Source of the DNA: Mugil cephalus | Taxonomy: Eukaryota; Chordata; Actinopteri; Mugiliformes; Mugilidae | DNA: 64,000 bases | NCBI RefSeq assembly: GCF_022458985.1 | Contig: NC_061771.1 | Location: 34,104,117 to 34,168,116 of the forward strand | Reading direction: 5' to 3' | Part shown: piece by piece, positions 21,433 to 33,299 of the stretch | Position numbering within the stretch: position 1 is the stretch's first letter | How the letters are laid out: the number at the start of each line of letters is the position of its first letter | Notes under the pieces: model-generated | Databases searched by the model: none | What the model saw: only the letters and a program-made list of their open reading frames with translations | Told to the model about the DNA's origin: nothing | Translations under genes and position numbers: made by a program

Positions 21433-21610
21433 GTTGGAGAGATGCAGTTTGTCAAAGATCAGCTGTGACTCTCTGGTCTCAGCTCTGAAGTCCAACCCCT
21501 CCCATCTGAAACATCTGGACCTGAGTAACAACAACCTGAAGGATTCAGATGTGAAGCAGCTTCTTGATCTTGTGAAGAGTCCAGACTATAAACTGGAGAC
21601 TCTGTGGTGA
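21433..21610 (+). CDS. NLR-A LRR exon 8, possible terminal exon
   Basis: The LRR exon encodes [12 protein letters not shown] ... [22 protein letters not shown]. The splice-like GTGAGT at 21607 overlaps a direct stop: read through, the codons are TGG TGA (21605-21610). AATAAA lies at 21872-21877, so the transcript may end here. Spliced in the normal phase to the exon at 22350, it would also stop within two codons after the junction. Confidence 0.75.
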
Positions 21611-22349
21611 GTAGAGGGTTCCAGTCAGTCCATGCTGCTTTCATCAGCATCGTCCTAAACACAGTTAGTATCAAAGATCCAGTGTTTCCTGTAAACCTGC
21701 AGCTTCTCAGTGAAGCTGTGAGAGGAGAATGGAGACAGGCTTCAGGGTTGGACAGAAAGACAGAGAGAGAGAGACAACAGTCAGCCAATCAGATGAGCCA
21801 GAAGCTTGTTGTGATCATGTGTTTGAGTTGATGTGAAGACGACTGTTGTTGTTGTGTTGATGTGTCCAGGAAATAAAGCTGGATTCCAGCTGACAGCCTT
21901 CCAAGATGTATAGAGACAGCGGTGGTCATTCATCACATCTGATCAACAACTGATCACAGCTCTGAGATCAGTCTGACTGAAGCCTGCACATCACAGAAGC
22001 AGCATTACATTTAGTAACCATGAGTTTCTTAGTCAGCTGATCTTTGTTTCCATGGAGCAAGCAGTAAATCCATCACTAAAGTGTTGGTGCAGTAATGAAG
22101 CGATCAGGACTCTCAGCAGTTTCTTAGTGAAATCTGCAGAGGAAACAGACTTGATGCTAAAAGTCTCTGCAGGTCTGTGTGGTTCACTCCAACACGTTAA
22201 CATGAAGCTGAAAGGAAGCTGGCTGAGCTCCACAGCTGCTCCACTGCTGCTCTGAACAGGACTCAAGTCCCTGCTGCTCTTTCTACTGGATGTGATGATG
22301 AAGGGAAACACTCCTTCAGCTCCTCTCTTCTTTCTCCTCCTCTCTACAG

Positions 22350-22480
22350 GTGGAGGTGATAAACAGGAGGATGAGCTGTGTCCTGATGATCCAGAGGTTG
22401 AAGCAGACTCTGACTGGACCATGTTACTGGGAGGTGGAGAGGAGAGCTTCATCCACATGGTCTCCATTTAAGACCATCAA
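22350..22480 (+). pseudogene. vestigial PRY/SPRY-like exon of NLR-A
   Basis: After a good acceptor (CTCTCTACAG) one frame reads RLKQTLTGPCYWEVERRA, close to the SPRY start LTGRCYWEVE found at the end of many fish NLRC3-like proteins. The phase expected from the LRR exon instead gives a stop within two codons. A third frame is acidic (QEDELCPDDPEVEADSDW). The exon at 51335 in NLR-B has the same structure, differing by 3 and 9 bp. Confidence 0.45.
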
Positions 22481-24237
22481 CAGAGCTGCACTTCAACTCT
22501 TCACAGAGCTCCAACAAATCAAGTCCAGTCCCTCATCAATGATTCAGACACAAACCAAATATTGTCTCTTCCTCGTTACGTTCCTCCTCCTTCATCCACA
22601 CGTTTATTGGATCAGAGCAGCAACTGCTTCATGTGTCTTTGGTTATTGGTTGGATTTGTCAGATGAGGAGTTGAGTGTTTCCTGTTTCTATAGCTGCTGG
22701 TGAACTGTAGGAACTGGTGAGTTTAGAGACGACAGCAAAGAAACAGCTCACAGTCAGACCAGAGACTCCATCAGATCTGCATCTGCATCAGATCACATGT
22801 TAGTTATTTTTACATTGTATCTGATTGTAATTTATTGTACAGTTTATTTCATGGCTATTGTCTTTACAGCATATCTCATGACTCTTTTTTTACAGTTTAA
22901 TTTCTGGTTCCATGTTTTTATGGTTTATTTGTTCCTCTCATGTTTGTCAGATGTTTTTACAGCTTGTTCAACATATGTGCTGTTGTTGTACAGAATCTCA
23001 CTAATTCTTCACTGAGTCTTTATGATTGTTACCAGGAAACACCAACACCATCCATTACTAATTCATAAAAATGGTTTAAAGTTTTATGGCAGTTTTATTT
23101 TAAGATGCTTTAAAACGTTATGGTGTGAAACCCTATGGGGCGGATGTGCTATGCTGTAATAAATGTATTATTTCCACCATTAATGGGCCTATAAATGTGA
23201 TTACGTCTGCCATTATGTAAAAGGCCCTCACTTAAATATCTTAAAAACTAGTCTTTCTGTTACTGTTAAAAAAATGTATTCTCATTAGTATTGGCATTAT
23301 AACAATAGCAAAATACTACAGTCAATGATCATCAGTATTATGGCATGTGGCCTGTAGTTCTGACAGTGACCACTTGAGGGCAGTGATCATCATGTTCCTA
23401 CCAAGTCTGTGGCAACATTGTATCTGTCTCCATGGCAACACTGTAACTGTCAGAGCTGGAACAGGAAACGGCTGAAAAATAAGCCACAAAATGGATCGGT
23501 TTGTTCATTTCGATTTATTTGGTCTCAGTTTCGATGAATGGTTGGAGGAGGATTAGAATAACCAAAAATTTAAAAAAAAAGAAGAAGAAAGAAAGCAAGA
23601 CGTGGATTTTCCAACTGTGAAAAAATCAGTATCTTTGTTATAACTTAGGCAATAAAAGTAAGCATTTTTTGCTCATTTATGCATTATTGATTTAGTTCAC
23701 GTTAATGATGAGTTCACTCATCTGGGACTAAAACATTATAGATAGGAGTCTACTGACGTGACTGATTGTGTTCCAGTTATTAGTCAGACCCCATTTATTT
23801 CAATGAAAACGGTAAGCACATTTGCAAAAAACTTAAAATTTTGAGAACAAAATGTCCATCATCATGAAAATATATTTAATTTAATGATATCCATCATTAA
23901 TGATATCCATCAACAGGACTATATATTTAATGATACGCTGTATTTTGTTGGTAATTGGTAATTGTAAAATAATCGTAATATTATCCTCGAGGGCGTGCTT
24001 TAACGTCATTTGAGCACTTGGGTGCAGTCGGGACCGAAAGCACATCCTCTCAGGTAATATTGTTTCATTTAATTCTCTCTCATTCCAATGCTGCACCTTC
24101 ATCCACGGGATTGTTGTCGAAAGGACATGCCATGTTCATGAAAAAAATCGCCTCCTACTGTGTCTAATGGACTTCTGATAGAGCTACTGACTATGATTTC
24201 TTTTTAATGATTTCTGACAAACGGCAGAACAAGGCTA
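22481..24237. other. NLR-A 3' flank, no gene recognised
   Basis: The first 150 bp matches the NLR-B 3' flank (51465-51598), and 22785-22870 matches 51615-51700; the part between was lost in B. Beyond 23000 the sequence is AT-rich and I see no gene or clear element. Confidence 0.5.
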
Positions 24238-25254
24238 CACTGTAAAAACAAAAAATAAAGGTAAAAAAACGGTAAATTTCTGGCAGCAGGGGCGCCATAA
24301 AAATACCGTAAAATAACGGGAAATCACTTTCTCGTAAAAATACAGATATTTTCCATAATTAAAATACAGTTTATACTTGTTATTTTAACGAGATTTTACC
24401 GTATTCTCAGGTTGTTTTTAAACGTTTTATTATAAACATTTTCACATTTAAACAATTAAATCACCTAGAAATATGGTAAATAAATGTTGTATTACGAACA
24501 ATAATACTTAAATTTACAGAAATGTGCTGTCATTAATCGGTTTTAATGACATTATTTTATGGGAAGAGATTGTTATAATTAATAATTTTGATGTAATACA
24601 ACAGTATATGACACAAAAATTATGTGTTTAATCTTTCAAAATACGTCAAAAAACTGTTGCAAAACAAGATATTTGGTTAGATTGCAAGAATTTACTGTTC
24701 ATTTTAGAAAACATCAAATGGATATTTAATTGTTTTCCGTTGTTTTTAACGTTTAATTACAATAATTACATTTTAAAATAATGAAATTACCCATAAAGAC
24801 GGCAAATTAACATTGTAATATGAATAATAATGCTTAAAGTTAGAGAAATGTGCTCTTATTAGTTGTTTTAATGGCATTATTTTATTTAAAAGGGCTGTAG
24901 GCTATATTAGATTTAGATGTAATATAAACAGTATACAACAATAATTTGATCTTTTCAAAACATGAGAACATGAGAAAAAAATTAGACCAAGCTGAACAAG
25001 AACAGCTACAATTTCCCATTCTCCGTATTTTTATTCAACTGTAGCAGGTAGCCATTATTACAGCAATATTCAAAAATCTATTCAATTAAAATGACTGGTT
25101 CTGAAACAAAAACAAAACCAAAACAAAATTCAACTGAACTGGTAATGAAAGAAAAAATAGTTGAGTTACCAGTTTACATACAAGTCACCATACATCCACA
25201 ACACTGATTAGAAACTTGGTGAAACGTCACTGGAAATAAATCCATACTCTATAC

Positions 25255-25943
25255 CAGGGGTCAGCAACCCTTAACACTCAAAGAGCCATTTGGAAAGAAA
25301 ACACTGGGAACCACAAAACCCACTAAAAATGAAGATAACACTGTATATATCGTTTTTACCTCTATGCTAGGCCCACTGTGTGTTGCATTTATGAAATGAA
25401 ATAACTGCTACAGAGAAAACGAAATTGCATTATGCATACATACAGGGATTTATCCATGGTTGGCTTACCTGGGGTCGAAAAGTTCAATAAATAGCGCTGG
25501 ACCTGCCGGCGAGTGTCGTACGTCGGCAGTTGTGGCGTATATTTTGTGCAACAAAAAAATTAAATACATTTTATTTTAATGTTAAAAGATCACCATCAAT
25601 TCAAATTTAGAATTTTATTTAAAAAACTAATGCACTAAAATAAAAATACATTTGAATTAAATACTCGAAAGCAACTAGTAAATGAGCTGCAATGCACTGT
25701 GGGAGTTCAGTGTTTTTTGGTTGATGTTACAACCATGAGTGTGGTGTGGCATTCAGTTGTTGTGTAACTCTTGCTCGTTCACTGATGAGTGACTAGTTGC
25801 CTCTATTCTGAGGCAGTTAGTTAGCGTGAAAAAGTGAACGGCTTTGATCAGCATCCTTGCTCCGCACCGCTCGCTGCAGAGAGCTGCAACAGAGGAAAGA
25901 AAGAGCCGCATGCAGCTCCAGAGCCGCGGGTTGCCGACCCCTG
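25255..25943. mobile_element. 689-bp non-autonomous hAT element
   Basis: Ends CAGGGGTCAGCAACCC and GGGTTGCCGACCCCTG are near-perfect inverted repeats. The 8-bp duplication CTCTATAC flanks it at 25247-25254 and 25944-25951. No transposase. It inserted into the larger element at 24238-29312. Confidence 0.93.
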
Positions 25944-26058
25944 CTCTATACATTTGACGAGGTGTGGTATCCATACTTGAACTACTTGTTGATCGTAGTG
26001 AAGTTGCTGTTTCTGAGCTGTAACCACCTGAAGAGAACACAGAAAACATTAGCTGTTA

Positions 26059-26108
26059 TTAAACTGTTATTAGCTGTTATTAATTAATAACAGCTAATAA
26101 CAGTTTAA
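26059..26108. repeat. 50-bp perfect palindrome
   Basis: Two 25-bp halves are exact reverse complements with no loop, centred on TTAATTAA. The half unit contains CTGTTATTAGCTGTTATTAA, and a further direct copy of AGCTGTTATTAA precedes it at 26051. Confidence 0.9.
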
Positions 26109-27019
26109 GAGGCAGGACCAGGATAAAGGTGCAAGAAGATCCAGCCTTTTCCAACACCACAGCAGTCACACGAGTCCCACTATAGATGACACCGTTGCTT
26201 TTGGACAGACAAGCTTGCCAGATCTCAACATAACACACTACAAAGAAAATACCCACCAGGCTGACTATACATGGGAACTAAATGAACAACATATTGTTGT
26301 TGGGGGAACTATTGCTACTGCTGGATACAAAAGTCATTTTTTTCTGTACATTGTGATAAGGTATCCTGTGTTCATCCCATAATCCCATCCCATCCCATCA
26401 TTAGTTGTGTGTCATTTGCTACCGAATCAGAATCTAGAGAAGATAGACCCAACTGATGATACTGATTTATAAGCACACTGTCAATTCACTGCTGCTGATT
26501 GTACTATATTACACTAAGTTACAGGTAGAGTATGTCATTTTTCACCCCATCTAACCCAAAAGAGTAATTGTGTTCAACAGATGCATGTACTCACCAGAGA
26601 GGGGCATCTGGTCAGACTGTGTTACTGGACTTGTACTGGTACTGGCTCTGCTCAACTGTTGGTTGCTCTGGCTGCTTGGAGGACCGTCCAAGACATGTTG
26701 TTGGCCTTATTAAAGGACAGATGGTAGTAATATTTAAACACAGACATCACATAGCTCAATGTGGGTATATTATTACCTAACATAATTCTATCCTCAGTAG
26801 CCATTAATATATTTTAAACTGTTCCTTTCTCAATATAATACAGTACACCACCACTAAGACCCACTATGAAATCAATGTTGAACAAGGTGTAGTGTATAGT
26901 CATCACCTTTTCCAAAACATCAAAAATGTAGAGAAGATTCTTTGAAGTATAATTCATAGTAGAACTGCTGTATTGGACTGCATTGATTAGTACAGGTGGA
27001 CCTAATAAGTAGATTTTGA

Positions 27020-27259
27020 CTATGCATATTTTTTAATATGAAAGTTTATTCTGTACAAACTGAAACACATACTTGTCTTTTTTGAGCAGTGACAGACGTT
27101 CCTGGCTTCAACTGGTCTGAGGACAGAAAGGAGGTCACTCTCCTGCAGGTAGCTCAGGTCCTCAACTCCTAAACATTGCAGATGCTCCAGCAAAAGCTCA
27201 GGGTCTCTCAGTTTAGGCACTGATTTGATGAAAGACAGAAGCGGACTCTCTGCATCCAT
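27020..27259 (-). CDS. SAM-like domain fragment, probably transposon-borne
   Basis: The frame starts MDAESPLLSFIKSVPKL and contains LLLEHLQCLGVEDLSYLQ and DLLSVLRPVEARN, a sterile-alpha-motif-like pattern with short helices ending in Leu-rich turns. The useful part is about 58 residues; a splice donor or decay probably follows. It lies on the minus strand inside the CACTGTAAAAA element. Many fish transposon proteins begin with such a SAM-like region, so a host gene is less likely. No catalytic domain was found downstream. Confidence 0.4.
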   Translation of the reverse strand: MDAESPLLSFIKSVPKLRDPELLLEHLQCLGVEDLSYLQESDLLSVLRPVEARNVCHCSKKTSMCFSLYRINFHIKKYA

Positions 27260-28700
27260 GACTAGGAGGACTAGAAGGGATGAAAAATACTGTTACTGTC
27301 AGATTTTAATCTTTCAAACCCCAGATGACTGAGTCAACAGTGCTATGCTTAAGTGAAATTACTCTTGTCCCACAAAGCTTGTACACATGCAAATGGTAAT
27401 AATCTAGTTTCTGCTCAGGCTTCCAACATTTCATGCTCTTTCTTGCTTGTTTCACTTCATACAATGCAAATGCTGGCACATAGGACACATCATGAGGTGT
27501 AACAATAAAGTAACATGCTGGTCCTGCATCACAAGCATGAGCTGAATCTGTCTGAATTCAAGTGCCTCACCTTGGTTTAAACACAGAAAGAGTACCTTTT
27601 CGTACTGAGTGCCTTTCCACTGCATCTCGGTAGCTGCTCAACATTGGGTTCTTTGGCTGAGGTTTCTCCTACTGCGGAGCGCACTGCTTCACTGTACAGT
27701 TCAGCACGGAAAGGAGTGGAGTTCTTAACCACCAGTTTATGCCATAAAATCAACTCTCACCACTTATCTGCAGAGAAAAAGAAAAAAAAAGATGAATCAT
27801 GAAATTTGGCAAAATCAAAATAAATGCTATTGGTTGTGAAAAAGTCGACCTAAACTGTGTTAGCAGATCTCCCCTCAATAAACTATAAGATGATCGTTAG
27901 CTTATCCTTTACATATTTTTCAGTATTGTTTTGAATTTCATGTTGACCACTGACTAGTGTTGCACCAAAATTAAAATTTGAAAAACCTTGAAAAAGGCAG
28001 AGTAGGTCGCTCCTCCTATATTTGTGAGAGGCAAGAGGAAGATGAAAATATTAGTTTTGAGAAAGAGTAACTGACTTTGACATTTTGACACGTTCCATAA
28101 AATCCAATTTCCTATCCTAGCTAGAAATCATGCCATTTCATGTCACACAGTAAAAGTTATGGCCAAAAAAGTAGTGAAAATGTAGAAGAAGGTTAATAAT
28201 CGATTATTGTTCATTGTTGCAGCTCTAAACAAATGTTGTTCCTCTTTCTCTCCGCCTGTGTCAGTCAGTTCACAAAAGTAAACGTAATGACTCACTGTTA
28301 TAAGCTAACGTTAGCGTAAATAAAATAAAAAGTGGTTGGTCTGGCTGACTACTAACAGTCAGAAATATATCTATGACTAACACTGACAGACGCCACGTGA
28401 AGACGCCGCCTCCGGCCATACTTTTGTCATCGTAGTTAGCTAACATTTCAATTGACGACATGCTGGCGGATTGGTTTTGTCGACTGAGTAAAGTCAGAGG
28501 CATGTGGTAAATAAAGCTAATACTACTCAGCTTCAGTTTGATACTTGCCTTCTGCCTTCGTCCTTCCTCCAGCCTCGACATTAGCTGCTGTTTGCTCCAA
28601 GTTTCTGTGACCAAACGGGAACAGCGGCGTGGTGGTTGTTGACCTTGTTAACCGTAACGTCAAAGACGGATGTTCAGTGTCCCAACAGCAAATGGCATGT

Positions 28701-28750
28701 CTTCTTCTTCTTCTTCTTCTTCTTCTTCTTCTTCTTCTTCTTCTTCTTCT
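28701..28750. repeat. (CTT)n microsatellite
   Basis: Seventeen CTT/TTC units, giving false poly-Leu, poly-Glu and poly-Arg frames. Confidence 0.95.
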
Positions 28751-29312
28751 CCAACCGTTTCTGTTGACCAATCCAAACGGGACCCGCACTTTTCAAAGCA
28801 CGCACTCCAATGACATGTCGCATTCACGTTTGTGTTTGTGCAGGGAGACGTTGCAGCAGTAAAATGTCTCCTGATTACACGTGTTTTGTTCAAGACGAAC
28901 AAAAAAAAAATAAAAATGAAAAATAAAAAAAAAATAATTCAAGACGTTGTGATTTACATTGGGTTGTATATATATACACACAATAGCTGACAGCGTTAAA
29001 TAGTTATTTTACTATTAATTTCTCAGTAATTTTAAATGATTTTTTTAAGTTTTAAGTTTTGTTGAATTCTACAGTTTATTCCATTAAATAAAAGACAAAT
29101 ATTTGTAAAATTACGATACATTTGAACAAAAATATCAAGTTTTCACACGTATTTTCACAGTTACGACCATTTTATGTTATTTTACATTTGACATGTAAAA
29201 TCGCAGTGTTTTTCGGTGATTGTCCAGATTGTTTCTGCATTTTTAAAATACAAAAATAAACTGTAAAAGTAAACAGTAAAATTGCGTTATATTACATATT
29301 TTTTTTACAGTG

Positions 29313-30080
29313 TACGCCAAAACTCGCCTGTGACTGAATGAAAGAAAGAGGAAATCAAATGAAAGAGGGCGGAGACAGAGAGAAACTCGAGGTTCATTGA
29401 GATAAACCAGATCCGACCAGGTTAGGTTCATAGAGTCTGTTACTACGGTAACTAACCGAGAGCTTAAGTTAGCTCTCTCTGTGAAACAGGCGAGAGTTAC
29501 CCCGCTGTCTCTGGTTTGAGTTACCTCCCTTTGTGATACGGACAACTCAGAGTTTCCCTCATTTCAGAGCTAATAAACTCAGAGTTTCACTAAACCTACT
29601 TTGATAAACGGGTCTCTGGAGTAATTTATAAGAATACAATTTATCATGAATGTTGTACTCACAGCTGATGAGCATACGTGTCTTATGAGTCAGTTATTGC
29701 CCCAGTGAAGAAGTACATTAAACATGGTTCCCAAGAACATTTGTACATTTAACTTATGCAGTGAAACGTTGCTGGTGCCACAGTTTAATGTGCCCGTCCA
29801 TTACTGAGCAACACAACTGAGGCGAAGTATCAACGGTGTGTACAGTCATTTTTCAACAACCACCACAACCCTGAACACATCGATGCCAGATGTTTGAAAG
29901 GGGCAAACTCAAAAGCTTGAGTCAGAGCTCAAACTCCAGAACCTGTGAATGTATTTAAGTCCATGATAAATCCGTTATATCTAAGCTCCGCGAGTGGCAG
30001 GGTTTGAGTTTTTAACAGATTTTGTAGATTCAGTTGTTATTTGTACCCTTTGTGTCTATGTTTAACGTTGAAACTGTTTG
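29313..30080. other. unassigned repeat-like DNA
   Basis: No gene recognised. 29390-29620 has the look of a transposon flank (CTACTTTGATAAACGGGTC), but no second end was found. Confidence 0.3.
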
Positions 30081-30084
30081 ATTT

Positions 30085-30305
30085 TTAGGACTGACATGCC
30101 ACAGTAGAATGGGCTTCATCTTTAGTGGAGGATTTCCACACACTTGATGAACCAGCGACCCACTGGACTCCTCACCTGTCTTCATGGAGGCGGCCATGTT
30201 GGACATGTGATCAGAGACTAGTCCACTAGCTTGTAAAAGCCCTAGTGGCCACGTTTAACAGCCCCTGGATTCACTCTAGATCCTCTGGACTACTATTAAA
30301 AATAT
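30085..30305 (-). repeat. inverted copy of Ig-B intron sequence
   Basis: The reverse complement closely matches 57400-57595, the intron after the third Ig exon of Ig-B (shared: GTGAATCCAGGGGCTGTTAAA, AACATGGCCGCCTCCATGAA, GGGTCGCTGGTTCATC). Either this is a small dispersed repeat, or an inverted piece of the lost 5' part of Ig-A. Confidence 0.75.
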
Positions 30306-30931
30306 AAAATGAGTCCCACATTAGCTGGTGAGAGTTATTCACTCTTGAACACAACTAATAGTTTTTAACCTCTTTCTAAAGTACATGAAATAACAGGTTT
30401 CAACGAATTTAACCCTCTTTGCAGCTTTTATATAAACATCTTGCAGCATGAAATGCAATTTTCCACCTTTAAACACAAACCCTGTTTTAAAGAAATGTTC
30501 AGGGAGCCCAAACATGAACTTAACCTGCAGAGACATGAACTTGACCACAAGTCCGTGGTCAAGTCATTTATACTCCTGTAAACAGGAGAAATAAATGAGA
30601 CAGGGCAGCTTTGTGTCCGCTCCTCAGCCTCCCTCGCCAGAAAGAGGAAGGCTGCAAGGCGGCGCCTACTGCCATAAAGATGGTTTTCCTGTGAAGCAGA
30701 AGTAACTACCCTAATGTTGTAGGTATCGGGGAAACTGTTGAATTACCCAATAGAATATATTTAAACATTAAATATTTACTTATAAATAACCACAGTTGTG
30801 ATCACATTTAAGTGGGTGTCGCATATACAGTAGTAGTACACACATTTGTCAAGGTTGGGGGAGGTTGTAGAGGTGAGGACCCAAGTGCAGGACTATAGAT
30901 GAGGCAGGCAGGGAATTCAAACAAAAGGTAT

Positions 30932-31425
30932 TTAATAAATAACAAAAGGCGCTGCGTAAGGCAGGATCGGGAATGCAGGCGTGGGCAGCCGGGTCCGGGG
31001 CGCAGGCACTGAAACTGTGGGGGCAGGTGCAGGAGCAGCGATCTCCCTCACAGCGGTGAAAGGGGTAGGAGAGGCGTTTGGGTGGCTTATAGACCGGCCT
31101 GTCCGGAGCTGCCTGACTGCAGGTCTGCCTGCCTGGTGGCTAAGAGGGCCATGCCTCCCAGTTGGGGCCATCCTGGTCAGGCGAGTCCCCTCAAACAGGG
31201 GCTTGCTCCCGAGCATACGTCCTTTGTAATGCGCTATTACTAGCCTCATTTCCTCTGCCTTATCAAAAATAAAGTCTGCTGGGTCCATACTGGTCGCGTG
31301 GAAAACATGGAAGAACATGGAACACAAGGAAACATGGCCGACAGGAAACAAAGAAACTTGGCAAAATAAAACAGGAAACACAAAACATGATTCACAAAAT
31401 AAAAGACAGATAAACCATGACAGCA
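30932..31425 (-). mobile_element. LTR retrotransposon fragment with gag-like start
   Basis: On the minus strand LTR-like sequence (31425-31290, with TTCCTGTTTTATTTTG and GTTTCCTG motifs shared with the solo LTRs at 36267 and 59142) is followed by a frame starting MDPADFIFDKAEEMRL at 31288 and ending at 30932, Pro/Arg-rich at its end. The arrangement suggests the 5' end of a Ty3-type element. No protease or polymerase remains. Confidence 0.45.
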
Positions 31426-31635
31426 TTCAAGAGTAGAAATAGAGAAGAATATTTTTTTTTGAGCACTAACCCCCATATTCATATTTATTTGTTCTTCAGT
31501 CCAGCTACACTCAATTGTTCACTGTTTTAAATGCTGCTATTTTTCTCTCATTGTACCAGTTACATAATTTTTTTGTGCTTTTATTGTATATATTGTATTT
31601 TATTGTGTATAGCTGCTATAGTTTTTTTATTACTC

Positions 31636-31690
31636 TATTATTACTACTACTACCATTACTACTACTACTACTACTACTACTATCATTATT
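31636..31690. repeat. (TAC)n-type trinucleotide tract
   Basis: An imperfect run of ACT/CTA triplets with flanking TTAT-rich sequence. Confidence 0.85.
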
Positions 31691-31699
31691 ATATTTTAC

Positions 31700-33085
31700 T
31701 CACATTTTAATTTGCAGAAGGCTTTTTTGTCGAGGGCCTGACTCAACAAAATACTGGTGAATGGGAAAGAAAGGGACAATGCACATCAATGAACAGTACA
31801 GTATAGCCCCAAGGCTAGTTTAATTCACATTAGTTAGTTTGTATTCAGACCAGATGAGTTGAGATGAGTTAACCTGACATTCTACGATGAAATAATAATT
31901 CATGTGGATTAAAACGTTTACAAATTCTTTCAACATTTAAAAAAAGATAAAACTAATTTTGGTTCTTCTTCAGCTGTGATCATTCTTTTAAACTTTTGCT
32001 GATTTGAAAAGTGTATTTTGAAAAGGTGTGTCTATACTTAAACCATGTGAGTTGAAAGCTGCTCAACTATTCCAGACAATACAGTATAGAAATGGAAGCG
32101 AATGCCGTCTCTGGTCAGAGTTCCCTGATACCGGCACATATGCTGCAGAAAGAGATCAAACCTCACTCCTCAACAATAAAGAAACAAACACTCTGAAACC
32201 CAAACACCTGCCTGCAGACACAATAGGTCAACACATGCTGTGATAACAGAGCCACAGCTTGAATAACAGCTGTGTTTCTGGTGTCTCTGAAGGAGGGAGA
32301 AGTTCCAAAGTGATTCACTCTGAGATGAAAACATGAATCTGTCTCGTCTCATCTCTGTTATCCTGACTGATGACCCGCCCAGACTGGGCCCTCCTCAACA
32401 AAATGAAAACTAAATGGCAGCTGCATAGTTTCTGAAGCTCACGTCGGCTCGGTTCAGGAGCAGCTTCTCACCACAGGGGTCCTTGCTTTGCTTTTATTCT
32501 GCTTTGACTGGACCTTGACTTTCATGAACCTGAAAAACCTCTAGACCTGGGAACCTCCTCACTACCAGCCGCCAGGTAGAGTCACAATATTCAACACACG
32601 TCTTATTGAGCCAGAGAAGGAAGCTGAAGCCAGAGTCACTGGACTAGAGACCATCATCAGCCAATAAGTTCAACATGTTCAACCCAGTCTTCATTTTAAG
32701 AGACATTTCCCAAACTAACGGCATTCATTACAGCTTGTTTTTAATATGTGAGATATGTTTGAGTTTATTTATTTATTTTAAAGGGTCAATGCACATTAAT
32801 GAACAAACAGAAGTTAAAACATGACGCATCATAGCAGAGATGCTAATTCACATCCTTGACAATATAACAACACAACAATGCACATAAGAAAAAAAGAGAA
32901 ATAAAAACTACGAAAGCAAACAGATACAGTGATAAACAGGTGAGCTACACACAAACTGACCCTGGATCATGGAGCATCATGGAAGGGAGATTATTCATTT
33001 TCTGAAAACTTCAATTGACTTGACCAGTTTGGGAACTGGTGAATTTTGAGGCCGGGTCTTCTCCACCTTCTTCATGTTTTGTTGT
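31700..33085. other. unassigned, repeat-derived
   Basis: No gene seen. The motif GGGACAATGCACATCAATGAACA (31772) recurs as GGTCAATGCACATTAATGAACA at 32785, so two copies of one dispersed repeat are present. Confidence 0.4.
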
Positions 33086-33099
33086 GGGTGTCAGGCTGC

Positions 33100-33290
33100 A
33101 TCCTGCTGCATGCTGATGGGTTTCTATTTAGTCTCCTGTTTTATTTTCTTAAGGTTCTTGGTTTCCGGTTTTGTGTTGCTCCCTGTTTTTCTACCCTTGA
33201 ATGCTTATTGGTTTGTCTTTGTGGCTCTGCCCTCACGCAGTGATACTCTATTTGTTAGCCTGTCGTCAGGCATAAACACAAAAATAAAGA
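33100..33290 (+). mobile_element. partial LTR related to the solo LTRs
   Basis: It shares TTCTTGGTTTCC, TTTTGTGTTGCTCCCTG, TTGAATGCT-ATTGGTTTGTC and GTGGCTCTGCCCTCA with the solo LTRs at 36267 and 59142. The 3' part is missing. Confidence 0.55.
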
Positions 33291-33299
33291 AAAGTGAGT

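Larger units (their letters stand above)
17573..21606 (+). repeat. tandem array of LRR exon pairs, period about 1.93 kb
   Basis: Exons and introns repeat together: starts 17573, 19499 and 21433 share one 5' intron type; 18314 and 20246 share another. Spacings are 1926, 1934 and 1932 bp. The introns are nearly as similar as the exons, which points to recent unequal exchange. Confidence 0.9.
3027..21610 (+). pseudogene. NLR-A: NLRC3-like FISNA-NACHT-LRR receptor, frameshifted
   Basis: This gene has the architecture of the fish-specific NLR-C family, cytosolic receptors of innate immunity. Two short N-terminal exons carry a peptide repeat. They are followed by a short linker exon, a FISNA exon, a large exon finishing FISNA and holding NACHT plus helical domains, and eight LRR exons (11437, 15951, 16439, 17573, 18314, 19499, 20246, 21433). 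Comparison with NLR-B and the family pattern shows one frameshift in the FISNA exon, seven in the NACHT exon (one inside Walker A) and lesions in the first three LRR exons; the last five are open. Read through, the last LRR exon ends in TGG TGA with AATAAA at 21872. Several lesions are in homopolymers, so it is either a pseudogene or a real gene with consensus errors. Confidence 0.85.
24238..29312. mobile_element. 5.1-kb DNA transposon with CACTGTAAAAA-type ends
   Basis: The left end CACTGTAAAAAC and right end TTTTTTTACAGTG are inverted and flanked by TA (CTA|CACTG, CAGTG|TAC). Subterminal DNA is full of CGGTAAA/TTTACAGT-like repeats. On the minus strand a short SAM-like reading frame lies at 27020-27259. 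A 689-bp hAT element (25255) and a (CTT)n tract are nested inside. Superfamily unresolved: a TA duplication plus CACTG ends fit more than one group. Confidence 0.6.

Noticed and set aside
28523-28902. Poly-Arg, poly-Glu and poly-Leu frames
   Set aside because: Translations of the (CTT)n tract in several frames; no conserved sequence around them.
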